A DNA stretch of 64,000 bases from Aquirhabdus parva (GTDB lineage: Bacteria > Pseudomonadota > Gammaproteobacteria > Pseudomonadales > Moraxellaceae): assembly GCF_003351745.1 (NCBI RefSeq), contig NZ_CP031222.1:2524207-2588206 (forward strand). Direction: 5' to 3'. How positions within the stretch are numbered: the first letter of the stretch is position 1; each line of letters begins with the position of its first letter. Of this stretch, positions 48,182-57,520 are shown piece after piece. Under the pieces are notes generated by a model that worked only from the letters and a program-made list of their open reading frames with translations, was not told where the DNA came from and made no database searches. A program made the position numbers and the translations under genes.

Positions 48182-51100
48182 ATGCTCGGAATTGTTCGTA
48201 TCGCACTCCACCGGCCTTACACCTTCGTTGTATTGGCCATTCTTCTTCTGATCATCGGTCCACTGGTTGCCGTACGCACACCGACGGATATCTTTCCTGA
48301 TATTAAAATTCCTGTTATTGCAGTGGTATGGAACTATACCGGTCTGCCTCCAGATCAAATGAGCGGGCGCATTCTGTTGCCATATCAACGCGTGCTCACT
48401 ACAACCGTAAATGACATCGAGCATATCGAAGCGAACTCCTATACAGGCACGGGGATCGTCAAAATTTTCTTCCAACCCAATGTGAATATCCAAACTGCTA
48501 ATGCGCAGGTCACTGCAATTTCACAAACGATCGTCAAGCAAATGCCAGCGGGCACAACACCACCGCTCGTGATCAACTACAGTGCCTCAACCGTACCGAT
48601 TATCCAGTTAGCGCTTTCTGGCGTTGGATTGACTGAGCAAAATCTGGGGGATTTGGGGTTAAACACAGTCCGCACCAAGCTCGTCACGATCGCTGGGGCA
48701 TCTGTACCCTACCCCTTTGGTGGTAAAACACGCCAAGTGCAGATTGACCTCGACCCTAAAGCCCTACAAGCGCGTGGACTTTCTGGGCAAGATGTCGCCA
48801 ATGCACTGGCTGCACAGAACCTCATCACTCCTGTTGGTACCCAAAAAATCGATAGTTTGGAATATGCTGTTCAGCTCAATAACGCGCCGTCAGAACTGGA
48901 AGGACTCGCCAATCTGCCGATCAAAAACGTCAATGGCGCAATGGTCTATATGCGTGATGTGGCCAATGTACGAGATGGTAATCCGCCGCAAACTAATATT
49001 GTGCATGTCGATGGCGGGCGCTCAGTATTGATGTCGGTACTGAAAAATGGTTCAGCATCAACTCTCGCGGTGATCGATGGCGTGAAGCAACAAGTCATCG
49101 CACTTAAAAGCATCGTCCCCGAGAATCTCAAGATCGCGCTCGTTGGTGACCAGTCTGTGTTTGTGCGTGGTGCTATTAGCGGCGTGGTACTCGAAGGGGC
49201 GATTGCAGCACTCCTGACCAGTCTCATGATCTTATTGTTCTTGGGAAGCTGGCGCTCTACGCTGATTATTGCGACCTCTATTCCGCTTTCGATTCTGGGC
49301 GCACTAATTCTTTTGGCGACAGTCGGTGAAACGCTCAATATCATGACTTTGGGCGGACTGGCCCTTGCAGTCGGCATTTTGGTGGATGATGCGACGGTCA
49401 CCATTGAAAATATCAACTGGCATCTTGAACAGGGTAAGCAAACCGAAGAGGCCATCTTGGATGGTGCTGCGCAGATCGTAACACCCGCTTTTGTTTCACT
49501 CCTTTGTATATGTATCGTGTTTGTGCCGATGTTTTTCTTGGATGGGGTCGCACGCTTCTTGTTTGTGCCGATGGCTGAGTCTGTCATGTTTGCAATGATC
49601 TGTTCATTCATTCTGTCGCGAACCCTCGTTCCTACGATGGCAAAGTACCTGCTCAAACCGCATGAACCCTATACTGATGAACACGGCCATGGCTTAACCC
49701 TACCACGCAGCAAGAACCCTTTAGTTCGCTTTCAGCGCAACTTTGAGAAACGCTTTGAAGCCGTGCGTGATGTTTATCATGGCTTATTGGCTTTGGCTCT
49801 GCGTAACTACAGACTCTTTATCACTGGCTTTATGGTCTTTGTACTGGCGTCTTTCCTGCTCGTCCCCTTCTTAGGCAGGAACTTCTTCCCCACAGTGGAC
49901 TCAGGACAAATTCTAATCCATGCACGTTTACCCGTCGGTACCCGTGTTGAAGATGGCGCAAGTCAGTTTGCACAAATCCAAAAGACCATCCGTCAAATTA
50001 TCCCCGCTAAAGAGCTGGAGACGATGACAGATAACATTGGTTTCCCTGTATCTGGGATCAATATGGTCTATAACAATACGGGGATCATTGGATCTTCAGA
50101 CGGTGACATTCAGATTGCTCTGAATGAGAAACACCAGCCAACCGCCAACTACATTCAGAAGCTACGTGAAGAATTACCTCGGCTTTATCCCGGCGTGACC
50201 TTCTCGTTTGTGCCTGCCGATATCATCAGCCAAATTCTAAACTTTGGTGCTCCGGCCCCGATTAATTTACAAATTCGTGGTCCGAAATTGGATGCGAACT
50301 TTGTTTACGCCAATAATTTGCTTGCAAAACTCAAGCATATTCCAGGCATAGCCGACGTGCGTATTCAGCAATCACAGAAAAACCCCTCGCTGAATATCAA
50401 CGTGGATCGTACTCGTGCGCAATTGGTCGGACTGACAGAAAAAGATGTCACGAATAGCTTGGTCGTCAATCTCGCAGGCTCAAGTCAGGTGGCACCGACA
50501 TTCTGGTTGAATCCGCAAAATGGCGTGCAGTATCCGATTGTGATTCAAACCCCACAATATCAGATTGATACCTTAAACAGTCTGAAGAGCCTGCCCATTA
50601 CCTCAAGTAGTCCATCTGCTAATACGTCACCACAAGTGCTGGGTAGTGTGGCTGACATTGAACGAACAAGCAGTAATGCCGTGGTTTCTCAATATGACAT
50701 TCAGCCTTTAGTGCAGATCTATGCCACGACACAAGGGCGTGATCTGGGTGCGGTCGCTGCTGACATTCAAAAGGTTGTTGATGCCACGAAAAAAGAGCTT
50801 CCGAAAGGCGCCAATGTCTACCTATTGGGTCAGGTTCAAACCATGAATAGTGCCTTCTCGGGACTACTTTTCGGCTTGCTTGGTGCCATCGTACTGATCT
50901 ACCTTTTAATCGTGGTGAATTTCCAGTCATGGAGCGACCCTTTTGTCATCATCACGGCTCTGCCTGCTGCTCTTGCGGGGATTGTGTGGATGCTCTTTGC
51001 CACCCATACCACGCTTTCTGTGCCAGCACTGACGGGAGCAATCATGTGTATGGGGGTCGCAACTGCAAACAGTGTTCTGGTCATCAGCTTTGCCCGTGAA

Positions 51101-51430
51101 CGACTCGCCGAGATTGGTGATCCGATCAAGGCCGCGCTTGAAGCTGGATTCGTCCGTTTCCGCCCGGTCCTAATGACCGCACTGGCCATGATGATCGGTA
51201 TGGCGCCCATGGCGTTGGGCCTCGGTGAAGGCGGTGAGCAAAATGCACCCCTCGGGCGAGCCGTAATTGGCGGTCTCTTTTTCGCCACTATCGCTACCCT
51301 ACTCTTTGTACCCGTCGTGTTCAGTCTCGTGCATCGCAACCACGGTAAAGACAAACACGGAAAGCCTCATAATGCGTCGAAAGACGACGATAGCAACGCT
51401 ATTCCTACCCAAGGAGAATCTCATGTCTGA
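48182..51430 (+). CDS. RND multidrug efflux permease (HAE1 type)
   Basis: This 1,082-residue inner-membrane proton-drug antiporter has the RND layout: TM1 (VRIALHRPYTFVVLAILLLIIGPLVA), RTPTDIFPDIKIPVIAVVWNYTGLPPDQM, a first porter domain, the TM4 motif GILVDDATVTIENINWHLEQG with the proton-relay aspartates, a second porter half after TM7 (LLVPFLGRNFFPTVDSGQILIHARLPVGTR), and TM10-12 (GVATANSVLVISFARERLAE, RFRPVLMTALAMMIGMAPMALGLGEGGEQNAPLGRAVIGGL). I set the start at 48182, with GGAG 9 nt upstream; a longer frame from 48050 would put 44 polar residues before TM1. The permease gene precedes the adaptor and overlaps it, the reverse of acrAB order. No outer-membrane factor gene is nearby. Confidence 0.92.
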   Translation: MLGIVRIALHRPYTFVVLAILLLIIGPLVAVRTPTDIFPDIKIPVIAVVWNYTGLPPDQMSGRILLPYQRVLTTTVNDIEHIEANSYTGTGIVKIFFQPNVNIQTANAQVTAISQTIVKQMPAGTTPPLVINYSASTVPIIQLALSGVGLTEQNLGDLGLNTVRTKLVTIAGASVPYPFGGKTRQVQIDLDPKALQARGLSGQDVANALAAQNLITPVGTQKIDSLEYAVQLNNAPSELEGLANLPIKNVNGAMVYMRDVANVRDGNPPQTNIVHVDGGRSVLMSVLKNGSASTLAVIDGVKQQVIALKSIVPENLKIALVGDQSVFVRGAISGVVLEGAIAALLTSLMILLFLGSWRSTLIIATSIPLSILGALILLATVGETLNIMTLGGLALAVGILVDDATVTIENINWHLEQGKQTEEAILDGAAQIVTPAFVSLLCICIVFVPMFFLDGVARFLFVPMAESVMFAMICSFILSRTLVPTMAKYLLKPHEPYTDEHGHGLTLPRSKNPLVRFQRNFEKRFEAVRDVYHGLLALALRNYRLFITGFMVFVLASFLLVPFLGRNFFPTVDSGQILIHARLPVGTRVEDGASQFAQIQKTIRQIIPAKELETMTDNIGFPVSGINMVYNNTGIIGSSDGDIQIALNEKHQPTANYIQKLREELPRLYPGVTFSFVPADIISQILNFGAPAPINLQIRGPKLDANFVYANNLLAKLKHIPGIADVRIQQSQKNPSLNINVDRTRAQLVGLTEKDVTNSLVVNLAGSSQVAPTFWLNPQNGVQYPIVIQTPQYQIDTLNSLKSLPITSSSPSANTSPQVLGSVADIERTSSNAVVSQYDIQPLVQIYATTQGRDLGAVAADIQKVVDATKKELPKGANVYLLGQVQTMNSAFSGLLFGLLGAIVLIYLLIVVNFQSWSDPFVIITALPAALAGIVWMLFATHTTLSVPALTGAIMCMGVATANSVLVISFARERLAEIGDPIKAALEAGFVRFRPVLMTALAMMIGMAPMALGLGEGGEQNAPLGRAVIGGLFFATIATLLFVPVVFSLVHRNHGKDKHGKPHNASKDDDSNAIPTQGESHV

Positions 51431-52610
51431 ACAATCACCACAGGGCATCCCACAAATTTCATCGAAAAAACTCGGGGTTGTTGGCGCAGGTGCAGGAATT
51501 GTGCTGGCGCTCGTCGTCGCCATTGGCTTGGTCTCTCGTGCATCAAGTAGCACACAGTTAAAAGACTGGACCGAAGCCCAAACGATTCCAACCGTATCGA
51601 TCACAGTACCCGCCGACAGTCAGTCCAAAGCAACGCTGGATCTGCCTGGTCAACTTTCGGCCTACTCTCAAGCACAGATTTATGCACGTGCCAGTGGCTA
51701 CCTGAAAAGTTGGAAAGTCGATATCGGTGATCATGTCAAAGCCGGACAAGTGATTGCTGAGATTGAAACACCGGATCTTGATCAACAGCTTGCACAGGCC
51801 AAAGCCGATATGGCCAATACGCAAGCCGCGCTGACCCTTGCCAAAGCAACTGCGAGCCGCTGGAAAGCATTGCCTGCAGATGCCACCTCTCCGCAAGAAG
51901 TGGATGAGAAAAACAGTGCGCTTGCAGCACAATTGGCGCAGCTTAAATCAGCACAAGCAAATGTTGATCGTCTGCAAACCTTGCAAAAATTTAAATACAT
52001 CACGGCACCCTTTGATGGCATTGTGACTGCACGGAATACCGACATCGGTGCCTTGATCAATGCCAATGGTTCAAGCAGCAATGGTTTACCCTTATTTGAA
52101 ATTTCTGATACCCGTAAACTTCGTGTCTCGGTGAATGTCCCGCAAAGCGACGTTGCAGGAATCAAGGTAGGCACTGAAGCGACATTGACCACGCCGACCC
52201 ATCAAGGTCAGACCTTCACAGCAAAAGTCAGTGCCTTCTCGCAATCTGTGAATGCCAATGCGGGAACGACGTTGGTGCAGTTTGAAGTCAATAATACAGA
52301 TGGCTTATTGCTCCCCGGTGGTTTCGTCAATGCGAGTATTGATCAGCACAGCACACCAGCTGCGGCACGTCTGCAAGTGCCTTCTAGCGCTTTGCTCTTT
52401 GATAAAAATGGTCTACGTGTTGCCACGGTTGATCAGAATAACCATGTTGTGTTTAAGACCATCACCATTGCTCGTGATGCCGGCAAATTCATTGTGGTGG
52501 GATCAGGACTTGCAGCAACTGATCGCGTGATCAGCAATCCACCTGATGGCCTCGCTGCAGGTGATAGCGTCAAAATTGCTACAGCGCCAAAGCCTGACAC
52601 GAAAGCCTAA
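51423..52610 (+). CDS. RND periplasmic adaptor (membrane fusion protein)
   Basis: The 395-residue protein has an N-terminal membrane anchor (LGVVGAGAGIVLALVVAIGLVSRA), a lipoyl-like half motif (LPGQLSAYSQAQIYARASGYLKSWKVDIGDHVKAGQVIAEIETPDLDQQLAQAKADM), a coiled hairpin rich in Ala/Gln, and a second lipoyl half plus beta-barrel (YITAPFDGIVTARNTDIGALINA). It links the permease to an outer-membrane channel. The ATG at 51423 follows AAGGAG by 7 nt and overlaps the permease stop by 8 bp, which implies translational coupling. A terminator follows. Confidence 0.92.
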   Translation: MSEQSPQGIPQISSKKLGVVGAGAGIVLALVVAIGLVSRASSSTQLKDWTEAQTIPTVSITVPADSQSKATLDLPGQLSAYSQAQIYARASGYLKSWKVDIGDHVKAGQVIAEIETPDLDQQLAQAKADMANTQAALTLAKATASRWKALPADATSPQEVDEKNSALAAQLAQLKSAQANVDRLQTLQKFKYITAPFDGIVTARNTDIGALINANGSSSNGLPLFEISDTRKLRVSVNVPQSDVAGIKVGTEATLTTPTHQGQTFTAKVSAFSQSVNANAGTTLVQFEVNNTDGLLLPGGFVNASIDQHSTPAAARLQVPSSALLFDKNGLRVATVDQNNHVVFKTITIARDAGKFIVVGSGLAATDRVISNPPDGLAAGDSVKIATAPKPDTKA

Positions 52611-52636
52611 TCACAGCTGTTTTGACTCTAATCCAT

Positions 52637-52667
52637 AAAAAACAGCACCTATTGGTGCTGTTTTTTT
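52637..52667. terminator. Bidirectional terminator between the RND operon and almA
   Basis: ACAGCACC (52642-52649) and GGTGCTGT (52654-52661) form a stem with a 4-nt loop, with A-run before and T-run after. Confidence 0.93.
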
Positions 52668-52684
52668 ATCTCTACAGTGAGGGA

Positions 52685-54184
52685 TTATTTACCCAAGAAT
52701 TTAAACAGACCTTTCTTTGCTTTTGGCACGCGACCATCGAAGCTCAAGATACCGTCTTCAAACGTGCTCTTCCGTAGCGTCACACGGTCAGCCAGATAAT
52801 TGTTCAAAACAATCCACGGTGCTTGTGAACCCTGACGTGGCAACGTGCTTGCGGCACGGCGGATATAGCCCGCATGGATACTACCCATCACGGTATCTTC
52901 GGTTTTGTAACCGACGAGATCACGTGCAACCACTTCTTTATAGTCTTTCTTGTCCATAAAGTTGATCAGACGGCACAGATATTCAGCGGCGATATCCACT
53001 TTCAATGTCCACGATGCATTGGTATAACCAACGATCAAGGCAGCATTGGGTACACCCTCAACCATAATGCTTTGATACATCAAATGATCATTCGGATTTA
53101 GTTTTTCACCATCCACAATCACCTCAGTACCACCGAGCATCTGCACATTCAAACCTGTTGCAGAGACGATGATATCTGCTTCCAGCGTTTTGCCTGATTT
53201 CAGTAAAATACCGGTTTCTGTGAAACGTTCAATATGATCCGTTTCGATGCTGGCAGAGCCATTTTTAAGGACCTTGAACAAGTCACCGTCTGGAACCACA
53301 CACAAGCGCTCATCCCAAGGATTATAACTTGGTGAGAAATGACGCATGTCAACGTCTTTCCCGACTTGGTGCTTAACTGCAGCAAGCAATAAGCGACGTA
53401 CTGCTTTTGGATTCTTTTGTGACAAACGATAGATCGCACGTTGTAATCCGATATTACGTGCACGGGTCAAACCAAAGGCGACTTTTGATGGCAATACTTT
53501 TTTCATCGCATCATATGCAAAATCGATCGATGGGACTGCAGCGATATAAGTCGGCGAACGCTGAAGCATGGTCACATGTCCAGCAGTACCGGCCATAGAA
53601 GGCACCAGAGTAATGGCGGTGGCACCACTACCAATGATCACGACACGCTTACCGGTGTAATCAAGGTTTTCTGGCCAATGCTGAGGATGAATGAGCTGAC
53701 CCTTGAATTTATCTTGATCTGGGAACTCTGGGCTATAACCCGCGTCGTAGTTATAGTAGCCTGTACAACCGAGCAAGAAATTCGCAGTCCACTTCTCGTT
53801 TTTGTTCGTCGCTTCATTATGAACCGTTAGGGTCCACAGCTTTTGCTTAGAAGACCAAGAGGCTTGCTTAACATGACGACCAAAGTGAACTTTCTTTTTA
53901 ATGCCGTACTCTTCAGCAGTTTCATTGACGTAGTTACGGATTGATTCGCCATCAGCCAAAACTTTAGATTCTGTCCATGGTTTAAAATGATAACCAAAGG
54001 TCGACATATCAGAGTCTGAGCGAATACCTGGGTATCGGAACAAGTCCCAAGTTCCGCCAATCGCTTGACGGCGTTCCAAAATGGCAATACTCTTTTTTGG
54101 ACATTCGCGTGATAAATGACACGCAACGCCAATCCCCGAAATGCCCGCGCCTACGATTAAAATGTCAAAATGCTGCTGGCTCAT
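52685..54184 (-). CDS. almA: AlmA-like flavin-binding monooxygenase (long-chain alkane / Baeyer-Villiger type)
   Basis: This 499-residue class B flavoprotein monooxygenase has FAD motif VGAGISGIG (residues 11-19), LERRQAIGGTWDLFRYPGIRSDSDMSTFGYHF, the Baeyer-Villiger fingerprint FKGQLIHPQHWP, and a NADPH-binding motif VVIIGSGATAITL. ATGLNVQMLGG and YTNASWTLKVDIAAEYLCRLINFMD also agree with Acinetobacter AlmA as I remember it. AlmA is required for growth on long-chain n-alkanes (about C32 and above); related proteins are EthA/MymA. The closest family could also include ketone oxygenases, so the substrate needs proof. Its promoter carries a dyad shared with the SDR gene at 58490 and an element shared with the acr1 region. 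Confidence 0.87.
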   Translation of the reverse strand: MSQQHFDILIVGAGISGIGVACHLSRECPKKSIAILERRQAIGGTWDLFRYPGIRSDSDMSTFGYHFKPWTESKVLADGESIRNYVNETAEEYGIKKKVHFGRHVKQASWSSKQKLWTLTVHNEATNKNEKWTANFLLGCTGYYNYDAGYSPEFPDQDKFKGQLIHPQHWPENLDYTGKRVVIIGSGATAITLVPSMAGTAGHVTMLQRSPTYIAAVPSIDFAYDAMKKVLPSKVAFGLTRARNIGLQRAIYRLSQKNPKAVRRLLLAAVKHQVGKDVDMRHFSPSYNPWDERLCVVPDGDLFKVLKNGSASIETDHIERFTETGILLKSGKTLEADIIVSATGLNVQMLGGTEVIVDGEKLNPNDHLMYQSIMVEGVPNAALIVGYTNASWTLKVDIAAEYLCRLINFMDKKDYKEVVARDLVGYKTEDTVMGSIHAGYIRRAASTLPRQGSQAPWIVLNNYLADRVTLRKSTFEDGILSFDGRVPKAKKGLFKFLGK

Positions 54185-54222
54185 GAGTCACCCGAAATCT
54201 ATCTATTTAAAAACGAGCCGCT

Positions 54223-54257
54223 AACATAGCCACAAAGTTGACAATAGTCAATGTCAA
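54223..54257 (-). promoter_or_regulatory. almA: almA promoter overlapped by a 20-bp TetR-type operator
   Basis: On the minus strand TTGACT (54246-54251) and TATGTT (54223-54228) are separated by 17 bp. A 20-bp dyad (54238-54257), with arms TTGACA and TGTCAA around 8 bp, covers the -35 and part of the spacer. It matches the dyad at 58396-58415 at 17 of 20 positions with identical arms. A repressor bound here would block RNA polymerase. Confidence 0.75.
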
Positions 54258-54258
54258 T

Positions 54259-54278
54259 TAGAGCAAAAACTCCAATTT
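54259..54278 (-). promoter_or_regulatory. Element upstream of the almA -35, shared with the acr1 array
   Basis: TAGAGCAAAAACTCCAATTT on the plus strand ends just outside the operator, about 10 bp upstream of the -35, the usual place for an activator site. It matches the acr1 repeat at 531-550 at 17 of 20 positions, and shares TAGAGCAAA-ACTC with the repeat at 578. Confidence 0.55.
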
Positions 54279-54387
54279 CATTGCAATTTGACATCAAACT
54301 TGATCTAAATCAAATTATTAAATTATTTAAATTTCTAGGACTTATTTCCATTATCTGCCCAGTGAACCATATCAAGACACATCTTTT

Positions 54388-55584
54388 CTAAGCAATCTGG
54401 ATCACTTTGCGATAACGACTAATCACCAGCGCAATAATTCCCGCCAATAACCCCCAAAATGCAGCACCAATTCCCCATAGAGTTATACCTGATGCGGTCA
54501 CAAGAAACGTAATCAGTGCCGCTTCACGCTCTGCCTCTTGATGCAATGCCGTCGCAAGACCATTGGCAACCGTACCAAATAGCGCAAGACCTGCAATCGC
54601 CAAGATCAACTCATGAGGAAACGCGAGAAATAACGAGGTAATCGTTGCCCCAAAGATACCAATCAAAACATACAGGATTCCAGCAGAAAGCGCTGCGGTA
54701 TAGCGCTTATGCGAATCTTCATGAGCTTCACGCCCCGTACAGATTGCAGCGGTAATTGCTGCCAGATTCAACGCAAAAGCCCCTAGAGGTGCTAGCACAG
54801 CATTCACAATCCCAATCCAGCCCATGATTGGTGAAATTGGCGCATGATAGCCAGAAGCACGCAGTACCGACACGCCAGGAATATTCTGTGAGGTCATGGT
54901 CACGATAAATAAAGGTAATCCGATCGCCAATGATTGCATACTAAATACGGGCATGATCCAAATCGGCGATGCGAACTGAAATTGCACGACATTAAAAGTC
55001 AGTAGATTGGCAAAGCCTGCATAAATGACACCGACGAGTAAAGTCAGCATAACGGCATAGCGCGGCTGAAAACGTCTGGCAAACAAATAGACCAAGAACA
55101 TGCCAAACACCATCACGAATTGCGATGTCATTGCAACAAAGACATTCATGCCGAATTTAATCAAGATTCCGGCGAGCATCGCTGACGCAATTGAAATGGG
55201 AATTTTGCGCATGGTACGTTCAAAGAGTCCCGAAAACCCAGTCAGAATAATCAGACCTGCTGAAATCAAAAAACCACCGATAGCTTCAGCCATACTCAGT
55301 CCACTGGCACTACTAATCAGGAGTGCTGCACCCGGCGTAGACCAGGCGGTCACAACCGGCATCTTGTAGTACAGCGATAAGCCAAAGGAGGTCACGCCAA
55401 TGCCGATGCCCAGTGCCCAAATCCACGACGCAATTTCAGCGGGACTGGCTCCTAGTGCCTGTGCCGCCTGAAAAATAATGACCGCTGAACTGGTAAAGCC
55501 AACGAGTACGGTTACAAATCCTGCTGCGACCGTTGAAACAGAAAAATCTTTAAGGATGGACATGACAGGGTGAAGCTCTTTCAT
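54388..55584 (-). CDS. benE: Benzoate/H+ symporter family protein BenE
   Basis: This 398-residue, 12-helix permease matches BenE: DFSVSTVAAGFVTVLVGFTSSAVIIFQAAQALGASPAEIASWIWALGIGIGVTSFGLSLYYKMPVVTAWSTPGAALLISS, LTFNVVQFQFASPIWIMPVFSMQSLAIGLPLFIVTMTSQNIPGVSVLRA and GAFALNLAAITAAICTGREAHED. BenE members take up benzoate or similar aromatic acids. It starts 15 bp after the DUF2917 gene, on the same strand, and there are no aromatic ring-cleavage genes nearby, so benzoate itself is not certain to be the substrate. The first ATG lacks a good ribosome-binding site, consistent with translational coupling; MSILKDF at 55563 is an alternative start. Confidence 0.87.
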   Translation of the reverse strand: MKELHPVMSILKDFSVSTVAAGFVTVLVGFTSSAVIIFQAAQALGASPAEIASWIWALGIGIGVTSFGLSLYYKMPVVTAWSTPGAALLISSASGLSMAEAIGGFLISAGLIILTGFSGLFERTMRKIPISIASAMLAGILIKFGMNVFVAMTSQFVMVFGMFLVYLFARRFQPRYAVMLTLLVGVIYAGFANLLTFNVVQFQFASPIWIMPVFSMQSLAIGLPLFIVTMTSQNIPGVSVLRASGYHAPISPIMGWIGIVNAVLAPLGAFALNLAAITAAICTGREAHEDSHKRYTAALSAGILYVLIGIFGATITSLFLAFPHELILAIAGLALFGTVANGLATALHQEAEREAALITFLVTASGITLWGIGAAFWGLLAGIIALVISRYRKVIQIA

Positions 55585-55599
55585 AGATGAACCAGATAG

Positions 55600-55842
55600 T
55601 TAGACAATAGCGTACTCGGGAATCACAGCCAAGTCTTGCAAGTTAGCAACAGTATTTTTTTCGATACCAGAAAGCACCACGCCTTCACAGCGACTCAAAT
55701 TAAAAGACTCACCTGCAGTCAGGAAGTAATCATGGTCATCGTTTGCACAGGTTAGCCACACCGTACCATCTACACACTGGATAGACTGATATTGACCGTT
55801 TTCGATGCGGATTGGCTGCTGACTTAATGCGTGCTGCATCAT
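55600..55842 (-). CDS. DUF2917 family small protein
   Basis: This 80-residue protein has the DUF2917 pattern: a short beta-rich, cupin-like fold with GTVWLTCANDDHDYFLTAGESFNLSRCEGVVLSG. Its function is unknown. Members are often found beside MocR-type regulators and transporters, as here. The ATG at 55842 has AAGGAG 5-6 nt upstream; a GTG at 55848 is possible. Its last codons lie within one arm of a 14-bp perfect inverted repeat, whose other arm is upstream of the gene. Confidence 0.78.
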   Translation of the reverse strand: MMQHALSQQPIRIENGQYQSIQCVDGTVWLTCANDDHDYFLTAGESFNLSRCEGVVLSGIEKNTVANLQDLAVIPEYAIV

Positions 55843-55895
55843 CGTCACTCCTTATTGTATTGAAGACGCTATTGTCTAATTTACAAAACAATAGA

Positions 55896-55953
55896 AACAG
55901 ATATAGATAATTTTTTTTGTACCTAGTACAGTTATAAAAATGATATATCTGTT
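55896..55953. promoter_or_regulatory. Nested palindrome in the DUF2917-MocR divergent region
   Basis: An inner dyad TGTACCTAGTACA (55918-55930) is centred within an outer inverted repeat AACAGATATA (55896-55905) / TATATCTGTT (55944-55953). Both centres coincide to within 1 bp (about 55924). The region lies between two divergent start codons and is the best candidate operator for the MocR protein. Confidence 0.6.
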
Positions 55954-56010
55954 ACTGTCCCTCAAGGTGACTACTGTATTTCATCCTGAACTTAAACCAG
56001 AGCAATTGTG

Positions 56011-57510
56011 ATGAACGCATTTAATAAACCGTCTCCAATCCCCCTCCCCGCTACGTTTAATCTGGGTGAGACCGCGACGGATTTAGAGGATGCGACACCA
56101 CGCTACCGGCAACTGGCGGCACGTTTACAGCAACTGATTGAACAGGGAGCCTTTCCCAGTGGTAGCCGCTTGCCTTCGGTACGCATGCTGGCGGAGCAAG
56201 AGCAATCCAGTCCAGTGACCGCATTGACGGCGCTACGCTATCTAGAAAACTTAGGATTAATCGAAGCGCGTCCAAAATCAGGCTACTACGTTCGAGCCAA
56301 ATCGCTCCTCTTAAAAGAACCACGGAATACGACGGTAACCGAAGCGGCCAGCGAAGTAGCGTTGAGTAAAACCATCATGCGCGTGATCAGTGCGGCCAGC
56401 CGTCCGAATCTTGTGCAGCTCGGCGCCGCTTCGCCCAATCATGTGCTATTTCCTGTCAGCCGCTTGCGCAAGTTATTGACCGCCAATAACCGGACTATGC
56501 TTGAAGCAATCGGCAATTACGACATGAGTATGGGGCATCCTGAATTACGCACCCAGATCATCAGACGCTATGCGCATTATTCCGTATTGCTCAAACCTGA
56601 AGAGATTATTGTGACCGTGGGTGCCATGGAAGCGCTCAATCTGTGCTTGCGAGCAGTGACCCAACGCGGAGATACCGTTGCTGTTGAGTCACCGATTTAT
56701 TTTGGCATCTTACAAATTATTGAAAGTTTGGGGCTCAAGGCGCTTGAAATCCCAACGAGTGCACGAGATGGCATTTCAGTTGACGCACTGGAACTAGCGA
56801 CTCGACTTAAAGGACAAGTCAAAGCGCTGATCATCATGCCAACGATTCAAAATCCGCTGAGTAGCGTGATGTCCGATAGTGATAAGCAATATGTTGCGGA
56901 ATTAATGGAGGAACGGAGGATTCCCATCATTGAGGATGACATTTACGGTGAGTTGTACTTCGAGCATCATCGGCCAAGACCGCTCAAAGCATGGGATAAA
57001 ACTGGCAACGTCATGCTGTGTAGTTCATTCACGAAGACGATTGCCCCCGGTTTTCGTATCGGCTGGGTTGCTGCAGGACGTTGGCAACAGGAAATTACTC
57101 ATCTGAAATTTACCAGTAGTGTTGCCACCACATCACTCTATCAAATTGCCCTTGCGCGCTTTATGGAAACAGGCGGTTATGACCATCATTTACGTCATCT
57201 CCGTGAAGCGTTCCAGTTGCAGATTCGCCGCGTCTCTGAAGCGATAGAGCGCTACTTCCCTAGAGGAACATGCCTCTCTCGTCCACGCGGGGGATACCTG
57301 CTCTGGGTCGAGCTACCCAAGCCCTGTAATACCTTGAAGCTGTTTGATTTGGCTTTGGCCGCAGGCATTTTCACCATGCCCGGCTGTTTATTCTCAACCA
57401 GTGAGCGATTCGATCATCACTTGCGTATCAATTGTGGTGACTTATGGACACCACAGATTGAACACGCGTTAAAGCAACTGGGGGAACTCAGTCAGCGCTG
57501 TATGGAATAA
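56011..57510 (+). CDS. MocR/GntR-type regulator with aminotransferase-like domain
   Basis: The 499-residue protein joins an N-terminal GntR winged helix (YRQLAARLQQLIEQGAFPSGSRLPSVRMLAEQEQSSPVTALTALRYLENLGLIEARPKSGYYVRA) to a fold-type I PLP domain (NYDMSMGHPELRTQIIRRY, VGAMEALNLCLRAVTQRGD, IIMPTIQNPLSSVMS, IEDDIYGELYF). The PLP lysine lies in SSFTKTIAPGFRIGWVAAG. MocR proteins sense amines or amino acids through PLP. It is divergent from the DUF2917-benE operon and probably regulates it. The start is the ATG at 56011; a GTG lies just before it. Confidence 0.9.
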   Translation: MNAFNKPSPIPLPATFNLGETATDLEDATPRYRQLAARLQQLIEQGAFPSGSRLPSVRMLAEQEQSSPVTALTALRYLENLGLIEARPKSGYYVRAKSLLLKEPRNTTVTEAASEVALSKTIMRVISAASRPNLVQLGAASPNHVLFPVSRLRKLLTANNRTMLEAIGNYDMSMGHPELRTQIIRRYAHYSVLLKPEEIIVTVGAMEALNLCLRAVTQRGDTVAVESPIYFGILQIIESLGLKALEIPTSARDGISVDALELATRLKGQVKALIIMPTIQNPLSSVMSDSDKQYVAELMEERRIPIIEDDIYGELYFEHHRPRPLKAWDKTGNVMLCSSFTKTIAPGFRIGWVAAGRWQQEITHLKFTSSVATTSLYQIALARFMETGGYDHHLRHLREAFQLQIRRVSEAIERYFPRGTCLSRPRGGYLLWVELPKPCNTLKLFDLALAAGIFTMPGCLFSTSERFDHHLRINCGDLWTPQIEHALKQLGELSQRCME

Positions 57511-57520
57511 GCTCGGCTGA

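Noticed and set aside
51267-51422. N-terminal extension of the RND adaptor
   Set aside because: It overlaps the permease coding end in another frame; the ATG at 51423 has AAGGAG upstream.
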